Positions 34,299-41,684 of a stretch of 42,500 nucleotides of DNA are shown here, piece by piece (the first letter of the stretch is position 1; the number at the start of each line of letters is the position of its first letter). The translations under genes and the position numbers were made by a program. The notes below the pieces were generated by a model, which ran no database searches, was not told the DNA's origin, and saw only the letters and a list, made by a program, of their open reading frames with translations. This DNA is from an uncultured Planctomycetaceae bacterium (GTDB taxonomy: Bacteria; Planctomycetota; Planctomycetia; Pirellulales; UBA1268), in the NCBI GenBank assembly GCA_937926325.1, contig CALAZQ010000190.1, positions 1-42,500 on the forward strand, given 5' to 3'.

Positions 34299-35020
34299 TG
34301 GCCACCCCCCACCAGTACCGAAGCTGCTTCACGTTCCTCCCGCCGCGGCTGCCGCACCGGAGGCGGGGGATCCGCAGACGCGACAACATCGATCGGTCGC
34401 GGCGTCCGCCGCCGCTTCGCCCGGGCGAGGTAGGCGGCACCGACCAACACCACCAGCAGGTGTACCGAAACGATCTCGAAGGGCAGCAGATAGCCACTGC
34501 GAGGACGGCTCTCCACCTCGACCGGCTGCCTGTCCACTCGCACCCCTACCAAGGCCATCCCCAGGGGAGTGGCCGTCGGCGGTTGCGTGACCGCCCGCCC
34601 CGGCTGCCGCCAGGGCTCGATCGAAACCGCCGACTGCACCAGCACCGCCAGCAATGCCGCGGCCAGAATTCCGGCAAGCACCCGATCGCCGGGGGGAGTC
34701 TGGAGCGTCACGAGCTTCGTCTGGGCGGTGAGCATGACGCCGAAGACCAGCAGCACCAGTGTGCCGCCAACGTAGATCATCAGTTGCATCGATCCGACGA
34801 ATTCAGCTCCTGCGAGAAAGAACAGGCCGGCTGTCGCGCCGAGAGAGAGGACGAGATGGAGGGCCATACGGACGACGTTGTCGGTCAACACCACCATCAC
34901 CGCCGCGCCACAGGCAACCAGTGCGAACAGCAGAAAGAAGGCAGCGTGCCAGTCGATCAGAGCCATCGGCAACGTCGCCAGGTGCAGGGCTAGCAGGCAA
35001 TTTGTTGTCAGGTCCATCAA
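34295..35020 (-). CDS. nuoJ: NADH-quinone oxidoreductase subunit J
   Basis: NuoJ is a membrane subunit of complex I. The 241-residue protein has helices near the N-terminus (WHAAFFLLFALVACGAAVMV), then MALHLVLSLGATAGLFFLAG and the conserved LMIYVGGTLVLLVFGVMLT. A final helix FEIVSVHLLVVLVGAAYLAR precedes a basic tail rich in Arg and Pro. Length exceeds E. coli NuoJ (184), mainly from a loop of about 60 residues before the last helix. It overlaps nuoH and nuoK by four bases each. Confidence 0.93.
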   Translation of the reverse strand: MMDLTTNCLLALHLATLPMALIDWHAAFFLLFALVACGAAVMVVLTDNVVRMALHLVLSLGATAGLFFLAGAEFVGSMQLMIYVGGTLVLLVFGVMLTAQTKLVTLQTPPGDRVLAGILAAALLAVLVQSAVSIEPWRQPGRAVTQPPTATPLGMALVGVRVDRQPVEVESRPRSGYLLPFEIVSVHLLVVLVGAAYLARAKRRRTPRPIDVVASADPPPPVRQPRREEREAASVLVGGGQ

Positions 35021-36231
35021 TCGGCCACTCCTGCAAGTTGCTGAGGGACGGAACGGCGGACACCGACCGCCTCGGCAGGCGGTTCGGCAGCCTGCTCGAG
35101 CCAGCCCTCACGCACCGAGATCGCCCCCTGGCGGCCCCCCGGCACCAGCCCCCCTGGCAAAAAAAGCTGCCAGAGCATGACGCCGGCAAACATGACAGCG
35201 GCAATCGGGGTGCAGTATTTCAAACAGGTGGTCATGACCTGATCGATTCGCAGCCGCGGGAGCGTCCAGCGAATCCACATCATTAACAGCACCCCGGCCG
35301 TCGCCTTGGCCAACAGGTTGGCACAGCCGAGCAGACGAACGGCGTAAGGGGCGGTGACCGCCGAGCCGTCGCTCCACCCGGCCAGTTCGGCAATCGGAAT
35401 CGGACCGTTCCAACCGCCAAGAAACAGCACGGCAGCAAGGCCACTCACCAGGAACATCGACCCATATTCGGCCATGAAGAAGAAGCTCCACCGCAGCCCC
35501 GAATATTCGGTGTGGAACCCGGCGACAAGTTCGCTCTCCGCCTCCGCGAGGTCAAACGGCGCACGATTCACACTGGCCACCGCGCAGGTGAAGTACACCC
35601 AGAAGATCACGAAGGTGAAGGGGTCGTGAAAGAGGTACCAGTTGCTGATCCAGCCCGCCTGCTTCTCGCCGATCGTCACGAGGTCCATGCTGCCAGCCAG
35701 CATCACCGGAACAACGACGCACATACCCAGCGGCACCTCGTAGCTCACCACCTGGGCGGCTTCCCGCATCGCCCCGAAGAGCGACCATTTCGAGGCCGAG
35801 GCATACCCGGCAAGAATCACCCCGAAGACTTCGAGCCCGAGAACGGCAATCACGAAGAAAACGCCCACGTTGAGCCGCTGCCCGACCACATCAAAGGCAA
35901 ACGGCATGGCGATGAACGCACAGAAAGAGGCACAAAAACTGACGTAGGGAGCCAGCCGAAACAACAGCGTGTCGGCGCCGTCCGGCATCAGGTCTTCTTT
36001 CGCAAGCAGTTTGATGCCATCAGCCAAAGACTGCAGCCAGCCAAATCGGCCGCCGGTGCGGGTCGGCCCGAGGCGGTCTTGAATCCGGGCGGCTATCTTT
36101 CGCTCCGCCCAGATGAACACCAGCGCCCCTCCCGCAATCACGTTAAGGATCAGGAAGGCGGCGACGCCCGCCGTGGCAGACCAAGCCAGCCAAGCGGGAA
36201 AACCGAGGGTGTTGATCAGAAATTCAGCCAT
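35017..36231 (-). CDS. nuoH: NADH-quinone oxidoreductase subunit H
   Basis: NuoH holds much of the quinone-binding chamber of complex I next to NuoD and NuoB. The 404 residues carry eight helices. Signatures are FIWAERKIAARIQDRLGPTR, IKLLAKEDLMPDGAD, the glutamate-rich loop NRAPFDLAEAESELVAGFHT and YSGLRWSFFFMAEYG. The C-terminal tail is about 60 residues longer than in E. coli (325) and is hydrophilic. It starts 162 bases after the nuoD stop, a gap with no gene I can see, and overlaps nuoJ at its end by four bases. Confidence 0.96.
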   Translation of the reverse strand: MAEFLINTLGFPAWLAWSATAGVAAFLILNVIAGGALVFIWAERKIAARIQDRLGPTRTGGRFGWLQSLADGIKLLAKEDLMPDGADTLLFRLAPYVSFCASFCAFIAMPFAFDVVGQRLNVGVFFVIAVLGLEVFGVILAGYASASKWSLFGAMREAAQVVSYEVPLGMCVVVPVMLAGSMDLVTIGEKQAGWISNWYLFHDPFTFVIFWVYFTCAVASVNRAPFDLAEAESELVAGFHTEYSGLRWSFFFMAEYGSMFLVSGLAAVLFLGGWNGPIPIAELAGWSDGSAVTAPYAVRLLGCANLLAKATAGVLLMMWIRWTLPRLRIDQVMTTCLKYCTPIAAVMFAGVMLWQLFLPGGLVPGGRQGAISVREGWLEQAAEPPAEAVGVRRSVPQQLAGVAD

Positions 36232-36393
36232 GGGGGCGGTTCACCACGAAGGGCTGCGACCCGGTTTTTCCAGACAATTTCGCCCGGTTTTTCCGCTCGC
36301 GGCCGACATTGTGAAATTTTGCACGAAGTCTGCACCAACAGAGGCCATCACACAAGGGCCTGCCAGGTTTTACCGCACCCGCCACGTCATGAG

Positions 36394-37602
36394 TCAGCGG
36401 TCAATCTCACCCATCACGATGTCGAGGCTGCCGACAACCGCCGGTACGTCGGCGATCAGACAACCCCGACAGAGTTCGGGGGCGACGGCCAGATTTGAAA
36501 AGGAACTCGACCGCGCCCGAACCCGCCAGGGAATCGCCGACCCGTCGCTGACAAGATAGAAGCCCATCTGGCCCTTCGGGCATTCCGTCTCGAGGTAGGC
36601 GTCGCCCGCCGGCAACTTCTCAGCCAGTTTGAGCGGCTCGCCCAGCGGGCCCTTACAGCGGGAATACCGATCGATCGCCTGCCGGACGAGATCCATCGAC
36701 TGAACGACCTCGAGCATCCGAACAAAAAACCGATGCCAGCAGTCACCCAGCACAGCATCGACCGGGACCGCCGGGTATTCATGATCGCGGGGATAGTGGC
36801 CGTCTTTCATCACGGCGACTTCGAAGGCATAGCCGTCGTACATCGCCGTGTAGATGCTTTCACCGTCACGCCGCAGGTCGATATCGACGCCGCTGCCCCG
36901 GAGCACGGGACCCGTGCAGCCATAGTCGACCGCCATTTCCGGACTGAGCACACCGATCGCTGCCGTTCGCTTGACGAAAATCGCGTTCGTCGTCAGCAGC
37001 GTGTGATATTCACGAATGATCGGTTCGAACTGCTCGAGAAACGCCTCGCACCGCTGCAGCCAGCCAGGCGGCAGATCGGCGGTCAGGCCGCCGACGGTGA
37101 TGTAGCTGTAGGTCAGCCGGGCTCCACAGGCCTCCTCGAACAGATCCAGAATCTTCTCCCGTTCGCGGAACGCATAGAGGAACGGACTGAAGGTTCCGAG
37201 GTCGAGCCCATAAGCCCCCATGCCCACCAAATGGCTGGCAATCCGGCCGAGTTCCGCAATCAGCACCCGGAGATGGCGGGCCTTTTCGCTCACCTCGTAC
37301 TGCAGCAGTTTTTCCACCGCCAGCGACCAGCCGAGGTTCATGTTCATGGCCGCCAGGTAGTCCATCCGGTCGGTGTAGGGAATCCACTGCCGCGCCGTCA
37401 GGTTTTCACCAATTTTCTCGGCACACCGATGGAGGTAGCCGATGTGGGGCTCGAGTTCCGAAACGATTTCACCGTCGGTCCTCAGCACCAGCCGTAGCAC
37501 GCCGTGCGTACTCGGATGCTGAGGGCCCATGTTGACCAGCATCTCATCGGTACGAACGTCGAACTCGATGATCCGCTGGTCGTCTTCAAGCACCTGAGAC
37601 AT
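36394..37602 (-). CDS. nuoD: NADH-quinone oxidoreductase subunit D
   Basis: NuoD is the 49 kDa-type subunit that forms the quinone site of complex I. ATG 37602 is preceded by AAGGG 11 bases away and gives 402 residues. The frame is open to 37653 but that part is not conserved. Conserved motifs are MLVNMGPQHPSTHGVLRLVL with the quinone-site histidine, EPHIGYLHRCAEKIGE, YLAAMNMNLGWSLAVEK, LRGSGVDIDLRRD and the end VVGSLDIVMGEIDR. It lies 56 bases after nuoC. It is not fused with nuoC as in E. coli. Confidence 0.96.
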   Translation of the reverse strand: MSQVLEDDQRIIEFDVRTDEMLVNMGPQHPSTHGVLRLVLRTDGEIVSELEPHIGYLHRCAEKIGENLTARQWIPYTDRMDYLAAMNMNLGWSLAVEKLLQYEVSEKARHLRVLIAELGRIASHLVGMGAYGLDLGTFSPFLYAFREREKILDLFEEACGARLTYSYITVGGLTADLPPGWLQRCEAFLEQFEPIIREYHTLLTTNAIFVKRTAAIGVLSPEMAVDYGCTGPVLRGSGVDIDLRRDGESIYTAMYDGYAFEVAVMKDGHYPRDHEYPAVPVDAVLGDCWHRFFVRMLEVVQSMDLVRQAIDRYSRCKGPLGEPLKLAEKLPAGDAYLETECPKGQMGFYLVSDGSAIPWRVRARSSSFSNLAVAPELCRGCLIADVPAVVGSLDIVMGEIDR

Positions 37603-37658
37603 TTTTTGCTGCCCTTCGTTCACCGGTCGATTAACAGACCTGACTCCCCGCAACCGGC

Positions 37659-38189
37659 TCAGCGGCCGCGCATCCCGTGGTACTCAAGCGGCATCTCATA
37701 GTCTTTTCTCAATGGATAGCCCTCCCAGTCCTCCGGACAGAGGATTCGCCTGAGATCTGGATGCCCGACAAACTTCACGCCCGAGAGATCGTAGACCTCC
37801 CGCTCATGCCAGTCGGCCCCACGCCAGACGCTCGCAACGCTGGCGACCTCGGGAATTTGGCCCGTTTGGTCGTCTTGCCAACGCGGCAGTTTCGTCTTCA
37901 GCACGAGACTCACTCGAGCCACCGTACTCCAGAGGTGGTAAACGAGTTCGGTATGCGGTTCCCAAGCGACTTTGGCCGCTTTCTTGGCGTCCGGTTCGAA
38001 CCAGTCGACGGCTGTGATGCACTGCAGGCCGTCGAAACGTATTTCACACGATTCCTTCAACCAGCGGCAGGCAGGCAGCAGTTTTTCCGCAGCAATCTCC
38101 AGCCAAGGATCGATCGCTTCAAGGTTTCTGCCGACGACCGCTCCAGGAACTGCCGCCTCGAGTTCGTCGATGAAACGAGGTCCACGCAT
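37659..38189 (-). CDS. nuoC: NADH-quinone oxidoreductase subunit C
   Basis: NuoC is the 30 kDa-type peripheral subunit of complex I. The 176 residues have [36 protein letters not shown], then [19 protein letters not shown] and [20 protein letters not shown], the family signature near the C-terminus. It lies three bases after nuoA and 56 before nuoD. Confidence 0.96.
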   Translation of the reverse strand: MRGPRFIDELEAAVPGAVVGRNLEAIDPWLEIAAEKLLPACRWLKESCEIRFDGLQCITAVDWFEPDAKKAAKVAWEPHTELVYHLWSTVARVSLVLKTKLPRWQDDQTGQIPEVASVASVWRGADWHEREVYDLSGVKFVGHPDLRRILCPEDWEGYPLRKDYEMPLEYHGMRGR

Positions 38190-38192
38190 CCG

Positions 38193-38840
38193 CTATCTCC
38201 CTCCAGTGGAAGGCACCTCAGCCGCCCTTTGGTTCGCCACCGCCCGGACCCAGTCGAGGTCCCCGCGGTACCAGACATAGGCAAAGCCGACCAACAGCAC
38301 CGCATAGAAAATCGCCATGTCGATGACCGCCGTCTTGGCGAGCATTCTTCCGCTTTCCGCCACCGCCCATTGGGCCTCGGCCTGCCGCACGCTGCCCGCG
38401 GGTTCCGCCGCACCGGCAGCCTCGGCTGAGACGCTGATCGGCTTCGGCGGCTCGAGTTCGGGAACCGCCGGTACCGCGATCCCGAGTTCTCGGTAGACGC
38501 CAGCAACGGCCGGCGTGAGCGTAACCCCATCAGCCTCGACGCTGGCGACGGCCGGGTCAGCCAGCTGGGTTGCCTTTCCGAAAACCGTTGCCCAGGGAAA
38601 GAACAGAGCGACCTCGACGTCAAAAATGATGAACAGCAATGCCACGACGTAGAAACGCAGATCAAACTGGACAAAGCTCGAACCGATTGTCGGCTCACCA
38701 CACTCGTAGACCTCGAGTTTTTCGGTGTTGGGCATCCGCGGGCGGACCAGCCAGCCGACGATCAGGTTGACCGCGAGAAAGATGCCTCCGACGGCGACGA
38801 AGAGGGCCAGAAAACCGGCAACCAGGACCGGGTCAAACAT
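38193..38840 (-). CDS. nuoA: NADH-quinone oxidoreductase subunit A with internal insertion
   Basis: NuoA is a three-helix membrane subunit of complex I. Helix 1 is at about 8-32, then KLEVYECGEPTIGSSFVQFD (the conserved loop), and helix 2 at about 62-84 (FIIFDVEVALFFPWA-type). In ordinary NuoA the third helix follows after a few residues; here it is at about 172-191 (VIDMAIFYAVLLVGFAYVWY). Some 80 residues rich in Ala, Pro, Glu and Val separate them. The total is 215 residues against about 120-147 usually. It lies between nuoI (35 bases) and nuoC (3 bases). No NuoB motif is found in the insertion. Confidence 0.93.
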   Translation of the reverse strand: MFDPVLVAGFLALFVAVGGIFLAVNLIVGWLVRPRMPNTEKLEVYECGEPTIGSSFVQFDLRFYVVALLFIIFDVEVALFFPWATVFGKATQLADPAVASVEADGVTLTPAVAGVYRELGIAVPAVPELEPPKPISVSAEAAGAAEPAGSVRQAEAQWAVAESGRMLAKTAVIDMAIFYAVLLVGFAYVWYRGDLDWVRAVANQRAAEVPSTGGR

Positions 38841-38875
38841 CAGGGCGTATCCTTAAAAGGCCAGCCGGCGCTGCT

Positions 38876-39403
38876 TCAGGTATTCGGCCCACCGTGGACC
38901 GGTTCCACGATTTCTTTCGATGCCGCAACCGCCGTCGGATTCAGCGTCGATCGTCCCCAGGCGACATCCACCGGGAGCCGCGCAAAATCGACGATGGTGC
39001 CGTCGCGGCTGTAGCAGCTGAGGTCAAGGGTCGATCCCATAAAAATGCAGTCGACCGGGCACGGTTCGACACACAGCGCACAGAACATGCACTTCGAGTA
39101 GTCGATTGCAAAGCCGGAAACCTGAAAGCCCTTGCCGCTTTCCACCCGCTCCTTGCCAATATAGATGCAGTCGACCGGACAGGCCTTCGCGCACTGGTCG
39201 CAGGCGATGCAGGTCGTCAGGTCATAACGGTGAAATCCGCGGTAGCGGGCAGCGACCGGAGCTGGAAGTTCTGGATACTCATAGTGCTCCGTAAAGGTTC
39301 GACGTTCAGGGTCGAACGTGCTGCTGAACACCCGCAGCGTGACGCCCATACCACGGAGCACCGTACCGATCGCAGTGAACAGATTCCGAAGCCAGCCAAC
39401 CAT
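38876..39403 (-). CDS. nuoI: NADH-quinone oxidoreductase subunit I
   Basis: NuoI carries two [4Fe-4S] clusters (N6a and N6b) that pass electrons toward NuoB. ATG 39403 follows AGGTGG seven bases away and gives 175 residues; a longer frame from 39457 adds a non-conserved tail. The two cluster motifs are CIACDQCAKACP and CMFCALCVEPCP, and GFAIDYSKC precedes the second. It is the first gene of the nuo block, not between nuoH and nuoJ as in many bacteria. A promoter candidate lies about 150 bases upstream. Confidence 0.96.
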   Translation of the reverse strand: MVGWLRNLFTAIGTVLRGMGVTLRVFSSTFDPERRTFTEHYEYPELPAPVAARYRGFHRYDLTTCIACDQCAKACPVDCIYIGKERVESGKGFQVSGFAIDYSKCMFCALCVEPCPVDCIFMGSTLDLSCYSRDGTIVDFARLPVDVAWGRSTLNPTAVAASKEIVEPVHGGPNT

Positions 39404-39551
39404 GTTCCACCTGCCGGGGGGAGCAGAAACGCTCCCATGGTACGAAAAAGAACGCAAATGACCCGCGGAGAGGTGCTGTCAAACTCCGGAAAAGCTGGGC
39501 CGTCGTGAGGGGAAAACGCCGGAACGCACACTTCTCCTTCGGGTCGCCACG

Positions 39552-39580
39552 AGTATAGGGAACTGCCGCGGGACAACAAG
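39552..39580 (-). promoter_or_regulatory. candidate promoter for the nuo operon
   Basis: On the minus strand TATACT (39552-39557) matches the -10 box at five of six positions. The hexamer 17 bases upstream is CTTGTT, a weak -35. The nuoI start is about 150 bases downstream. The same TATACT hexamer is seen before the response regulator. Confidence 0.4.
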
Positions 39581-40005
39581 CGGCCCAAAAATGCTTCAGC
39601 GGGGCGTTCGAGCAGACCGCGGAGACACCTGCGAACAGGCGGGCGGACCATGAACGATTTTGCCGCTGCCTGGCTGCACTGACCGGCAACCCCGAAAACC
39701 CTCGGCGGGCTCGGTTGTCTCGGCGGGACTCGCCGTCGATCGCATTCGTGGCCGGTGGTCTCGGGGGCTTTGGGATGGCTGTCTCGGGGCACCACCGACC
39801 GCGATAGCAGGCTCACCAAAATGTCCGCCGCCGAGGGTCTGTTTTGCGGGATTGCTCGGCGTTGTGCCGATCGCCCCGCTGGACGGAGCGGGAAACCCCT
39901 GCTGATTCTTCCCGAGGGCTCGAAAAATTTGACTCCGCGCGGCCGGTCACTCCTCAGCAAATTATTCGAAGACGGCGGAATTCGTCGAAAATCCCGCGAA
40001 TTTTC

Positions 40006-40033
40006 TTGACCGGCCCCCCAGTTTTCCTACATT
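40006..40033 (+). promoter_or_regulatory. predicted promoter for csrA copy 2
   Basis: TTGACC (40006-40011, five of six) and TACATT (40028-40033, four of six) are 16 bases apart. Transcription would start near 40040 and give a leader of about 60 bases before ATG 40102. The DNA just upstream is AT-richer than the background. Confidence 0.55.
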
Positions 40034-40037
40034 TTAT

Positions 40038-40095
40038 GGAGGCGAAGATGCTGGAAAAGCCATGACGACCACTGGTTTCACCGGCCTTCCAAGGA
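40038..40095 (+). promoter_or_regulatory. csrA copy 2 leader with three GGA motifs
   Basis: GGA motifs occur at 40038, 40053 and 40093. The last lies in the ribosome site AAGGAT, five bases before the codon ATG of csrA. CsrA dimers typically bridge two such motifs, so the leader is a plausible self-control site. The first motif may lie at or before the transcript start. GGA alone is common, so this is suggestive only. Confidence 0.4.
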
Positions 40096-40101
40096 TGGTT
40101 T

Positions 40102-40413
40102 ATGCTGGTTCTTTCACGCAAAAAAGATGAAAGCGTCGTGATCAACAACGACATTCGAATCGTTGTTGTTGAAATCCGTGGCGACAAGGTGCGGCTCGGG
40201 GTGGAAGCTCCGAAGGAGGTTCCCGTACACCGTAGTGAGGTGTACGAAGCGATCAACCACGGCGGAACTGAGGGCGAACGGACACCTCGTTTGGTCCGGG
40301 CGGAACAGCATGAGTCGCGGATCGAGAGTGAGGTAGCCGGACTCGCCGACGGTGGCCAATTGGTCTCGGACGATGCCACCGCCCCAACGCAGCCAGACGC
40401 CATTCATGATTGA
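40102..40413 (+). CDS. csrA: carbon storage regulator CsrA, copy 2
   Basis: A second CsrA, 103 residues long. The core [20 protein letters not shown], then [20 protein letters not shown], has the RNA-binding residues Leu4, Arg6 and VHR. The C-terminal tail of about 45 residues, rich in Glu, Asp and Ala, is acidic and probably disordered; it differs fully from the tail of copy 1. There is no fliW beside it. It is divergent from the nuo operon and 100 bases upstream of tRNA-Glu. Confidence 0.94.
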   Translation: MLVLSRKKDESVVINNDIRIVVVEIRGDKVRLGVEAPKEVPVHRSEVYEAINHGGTEGERTPRLVRAEQHESRIESEVAGLADGGQLVSDDATAPTQPDAIHD

Positions 40414-40513
40414 GTCGAGGGGCTTCGGTTCGGGACTCGACTCGGGTTCATCTGACCGCTATCCTTTGACGCTCGGTGCGGTCCTGTTGAGCGATAGCTG
40501 ACACGACTGCTCT

Positions 40514-40586
40514 GGCCCCGTCGTCTAGAGGCCTAGGACATCGCCCTTTCACGGCGGTAACCGGGGTTCGAATCCCCGCGGGGTCA
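40514..40586 (+). tRNA. tRNA-Glu (anticodon UUC)
   Basis: The 73-base gene folds as a tRNA. The acceptor stem GGCCCCG pairs with CGGGGTC (one G-T pair), with discriminator A at 40586. The anticodon stem TCGCC/GGCGG encloses CTTTCAC, giving anticodon TTC at 40548-40550. The T stem CGGGG/CCCCG encloses TTCGAAT. CCA is not encoded. It lies 47 bases before the hemH start on the same strand. Confidence 0.97.
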
Positions 40587-40633
40587 CTTTCGTATTTGGA
40601 ATGGGCGGAAAAACCACGAGGTGCCGAGGACTC

Positions 40634-41665
40634 ATGCAGCCAAGCCGCTACGATGCCGTTTTGTTTGTGAGCTTTGGCGGTCCCGATGGTCCTGATGATG
40701 TGATGCCGTTCCTTGAGAACGTGCTCAGGGGACGAAATGTTCCCCACGAACGCCTGCTGGAGGTTGCCGAACACTACCATCACTTCGGCGGCAAAAGCCC
40801 CATCAACGAACAGAATCGCGAGCTTATCGACGCTCTCCGGGCCGAACTGGCGGAATCTGGGCCGAATCTGCCGGTCTACTGGGGGAACCGCAACTGGCAT
40901 CCGCTCCTGACTGATACGCTGCGGGAGATGGCCGCAGATGGGGTTCAACGCGCGATTGCCTTCGTGACCAGCGGCTTCAGCTGCTACTCAGGCTGCCGGC
41001 AATATCGCGAAAATATCGCCGCCGCCCGTGAGGCGGTCGGCCCGACGGCTCCGGAAGTTGACAAGATCCGGGTCTTCTTCAACCATCCGGGATTTGTCGG
41101 CCCCATGGCCCGCAACCTGAGTGCTGCGGTCAATTCGATCGGCGAGGGAAACCAGATTCCTGTGCTGTTCACCGCCCACAGCATCCCGCTGTCAATGGCC
41201 GAGTCTTCGCGATATTGCAATCAGTTGGAGGAAGCTTCACGGCTCGTTGCCGAACGGTCCGGCACCCCGAACTGGAAACTCGTCTATCAGAGCCGCAGTG
41301 GCCCCCCAACGCAGCCGTGGCTGGAACCCGATGTCTGCGACGCCATCCGTGAGTTGCACGCAGCGGGTACACGAGAAGTGGTGATCGCTCCCGTCGGCTT
41401 CATCTCCGATCACATGGAGGTCAAATTCGACCTCGACACCGAAGCGGCCGCCCTCTGCGAGGAACTTGGGATGCGGATGGCCCGGGCAGCAACGGTCGGC
41501 ACCGATCCGGAATTCGTGCGTGCCGTCCGCGACCTGATCGCAGAGCGGGCCTGGGATCTGGCTGACCGTCCTGCGGTGGGCCAGCTGCCCGCAAGCCATG
41601 ATGTCTGCCCCCTCGATTGTTGCCCGGCACCACGTCGGCCCGTGGCCGCAGGGCGGCCGGGCTGA
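40634..41665 (+). CDS. hemH: ferrochelatase with cysteine pattern for an iron-sulfur cluster
   Basis: HemH inserts iron into a porphyrin, protoporphyrin IX or coproporphyrin III. ATG 40634 follows GAGGA and gives 343 residues; the ORF is open from 40601. Family features are AVLFVSFGGPDGPDDVMPFL, FTAHSIP with catalytic His182, and GFISDHMEVKFDLD with Glu262. Cysteines occur at 117 and 121 (SCYSGCRQYREN) and at 325, 329 and 330 (VCPLDCCP) at the C-terminus. An internal Cys plus a C-terminal cluster is the arrangement that binds a [2Fe-2S] cluster in actinobacterial and other ferrochelatases. By general likeness it may be a coproporphyrin ferrochelatase, which is inference. It ends 19 bases before the hydrolase start. 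Confidence 0.94.
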   Translation: MQPSRYDAVLFVSFGGPDGPDDVMPFLENVLRGRNVPHERLLEVAEHYHHFGGKSPINEQNRELIDALRAELAESGPNLPVYWGNRNWHPLLTDTLREMAADGVQRAIAFVTSGFSCYSGCRQYRENIAAAREAVGPTAPEVDKIRVFFNHPGFVGPMARNLSAAVNSIGEGNQIPVLFTAHSIPLSMAESSRYCNQLEEASRLVAERSGTPNWKLVYQSRSGPPTQPWLEPDVCDAIRELHAAGTREVVIAPVGFISDHMEVKFDLDTEAAALCEELGMRMARAATVGTDPEFVRAVRDLIAERAWDLADRPAVGQLPASHDVCPLDCCPAPRRPVAAGRPG

Positions 41666-41684
41666 GGCCGCCTCGGAGTCGCTT

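Larger units (their letters stand above)
39404..40101. other. non-coding region between nuoI and csrA copy 2
   Basis: About 700 bases separate the divergent nuo operon and csrA. The open frames here have no protein-like composition or motifs. I see a candidate nuo promoter (39552-39580) and a csrA promoter (40006-40033). Between them lie three imperfect copies of GTCTCGGSGG at 39717, 39758 and 39781, too short to interpret. No tRNA, terminator or clear RNA gene is seen; an undetected small RNA is possible. Confidence 0.5.

Noticed and set aside
39217..39960. A 247-codon minus-strand open frame over the start of nuoI and its upstream region
   Set aside because: It overlaps nuoI in another frame, is Arg/Pro/Ser-rich and has no family motif, as expected for a shadow frame in high-GC DNA.
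40466..40497. TTGACG upstream of tRNA-Glu as a promoter
   Set aside because: No -10 at 15-19 bases; the best hexamer is about 20 bases away and poor.
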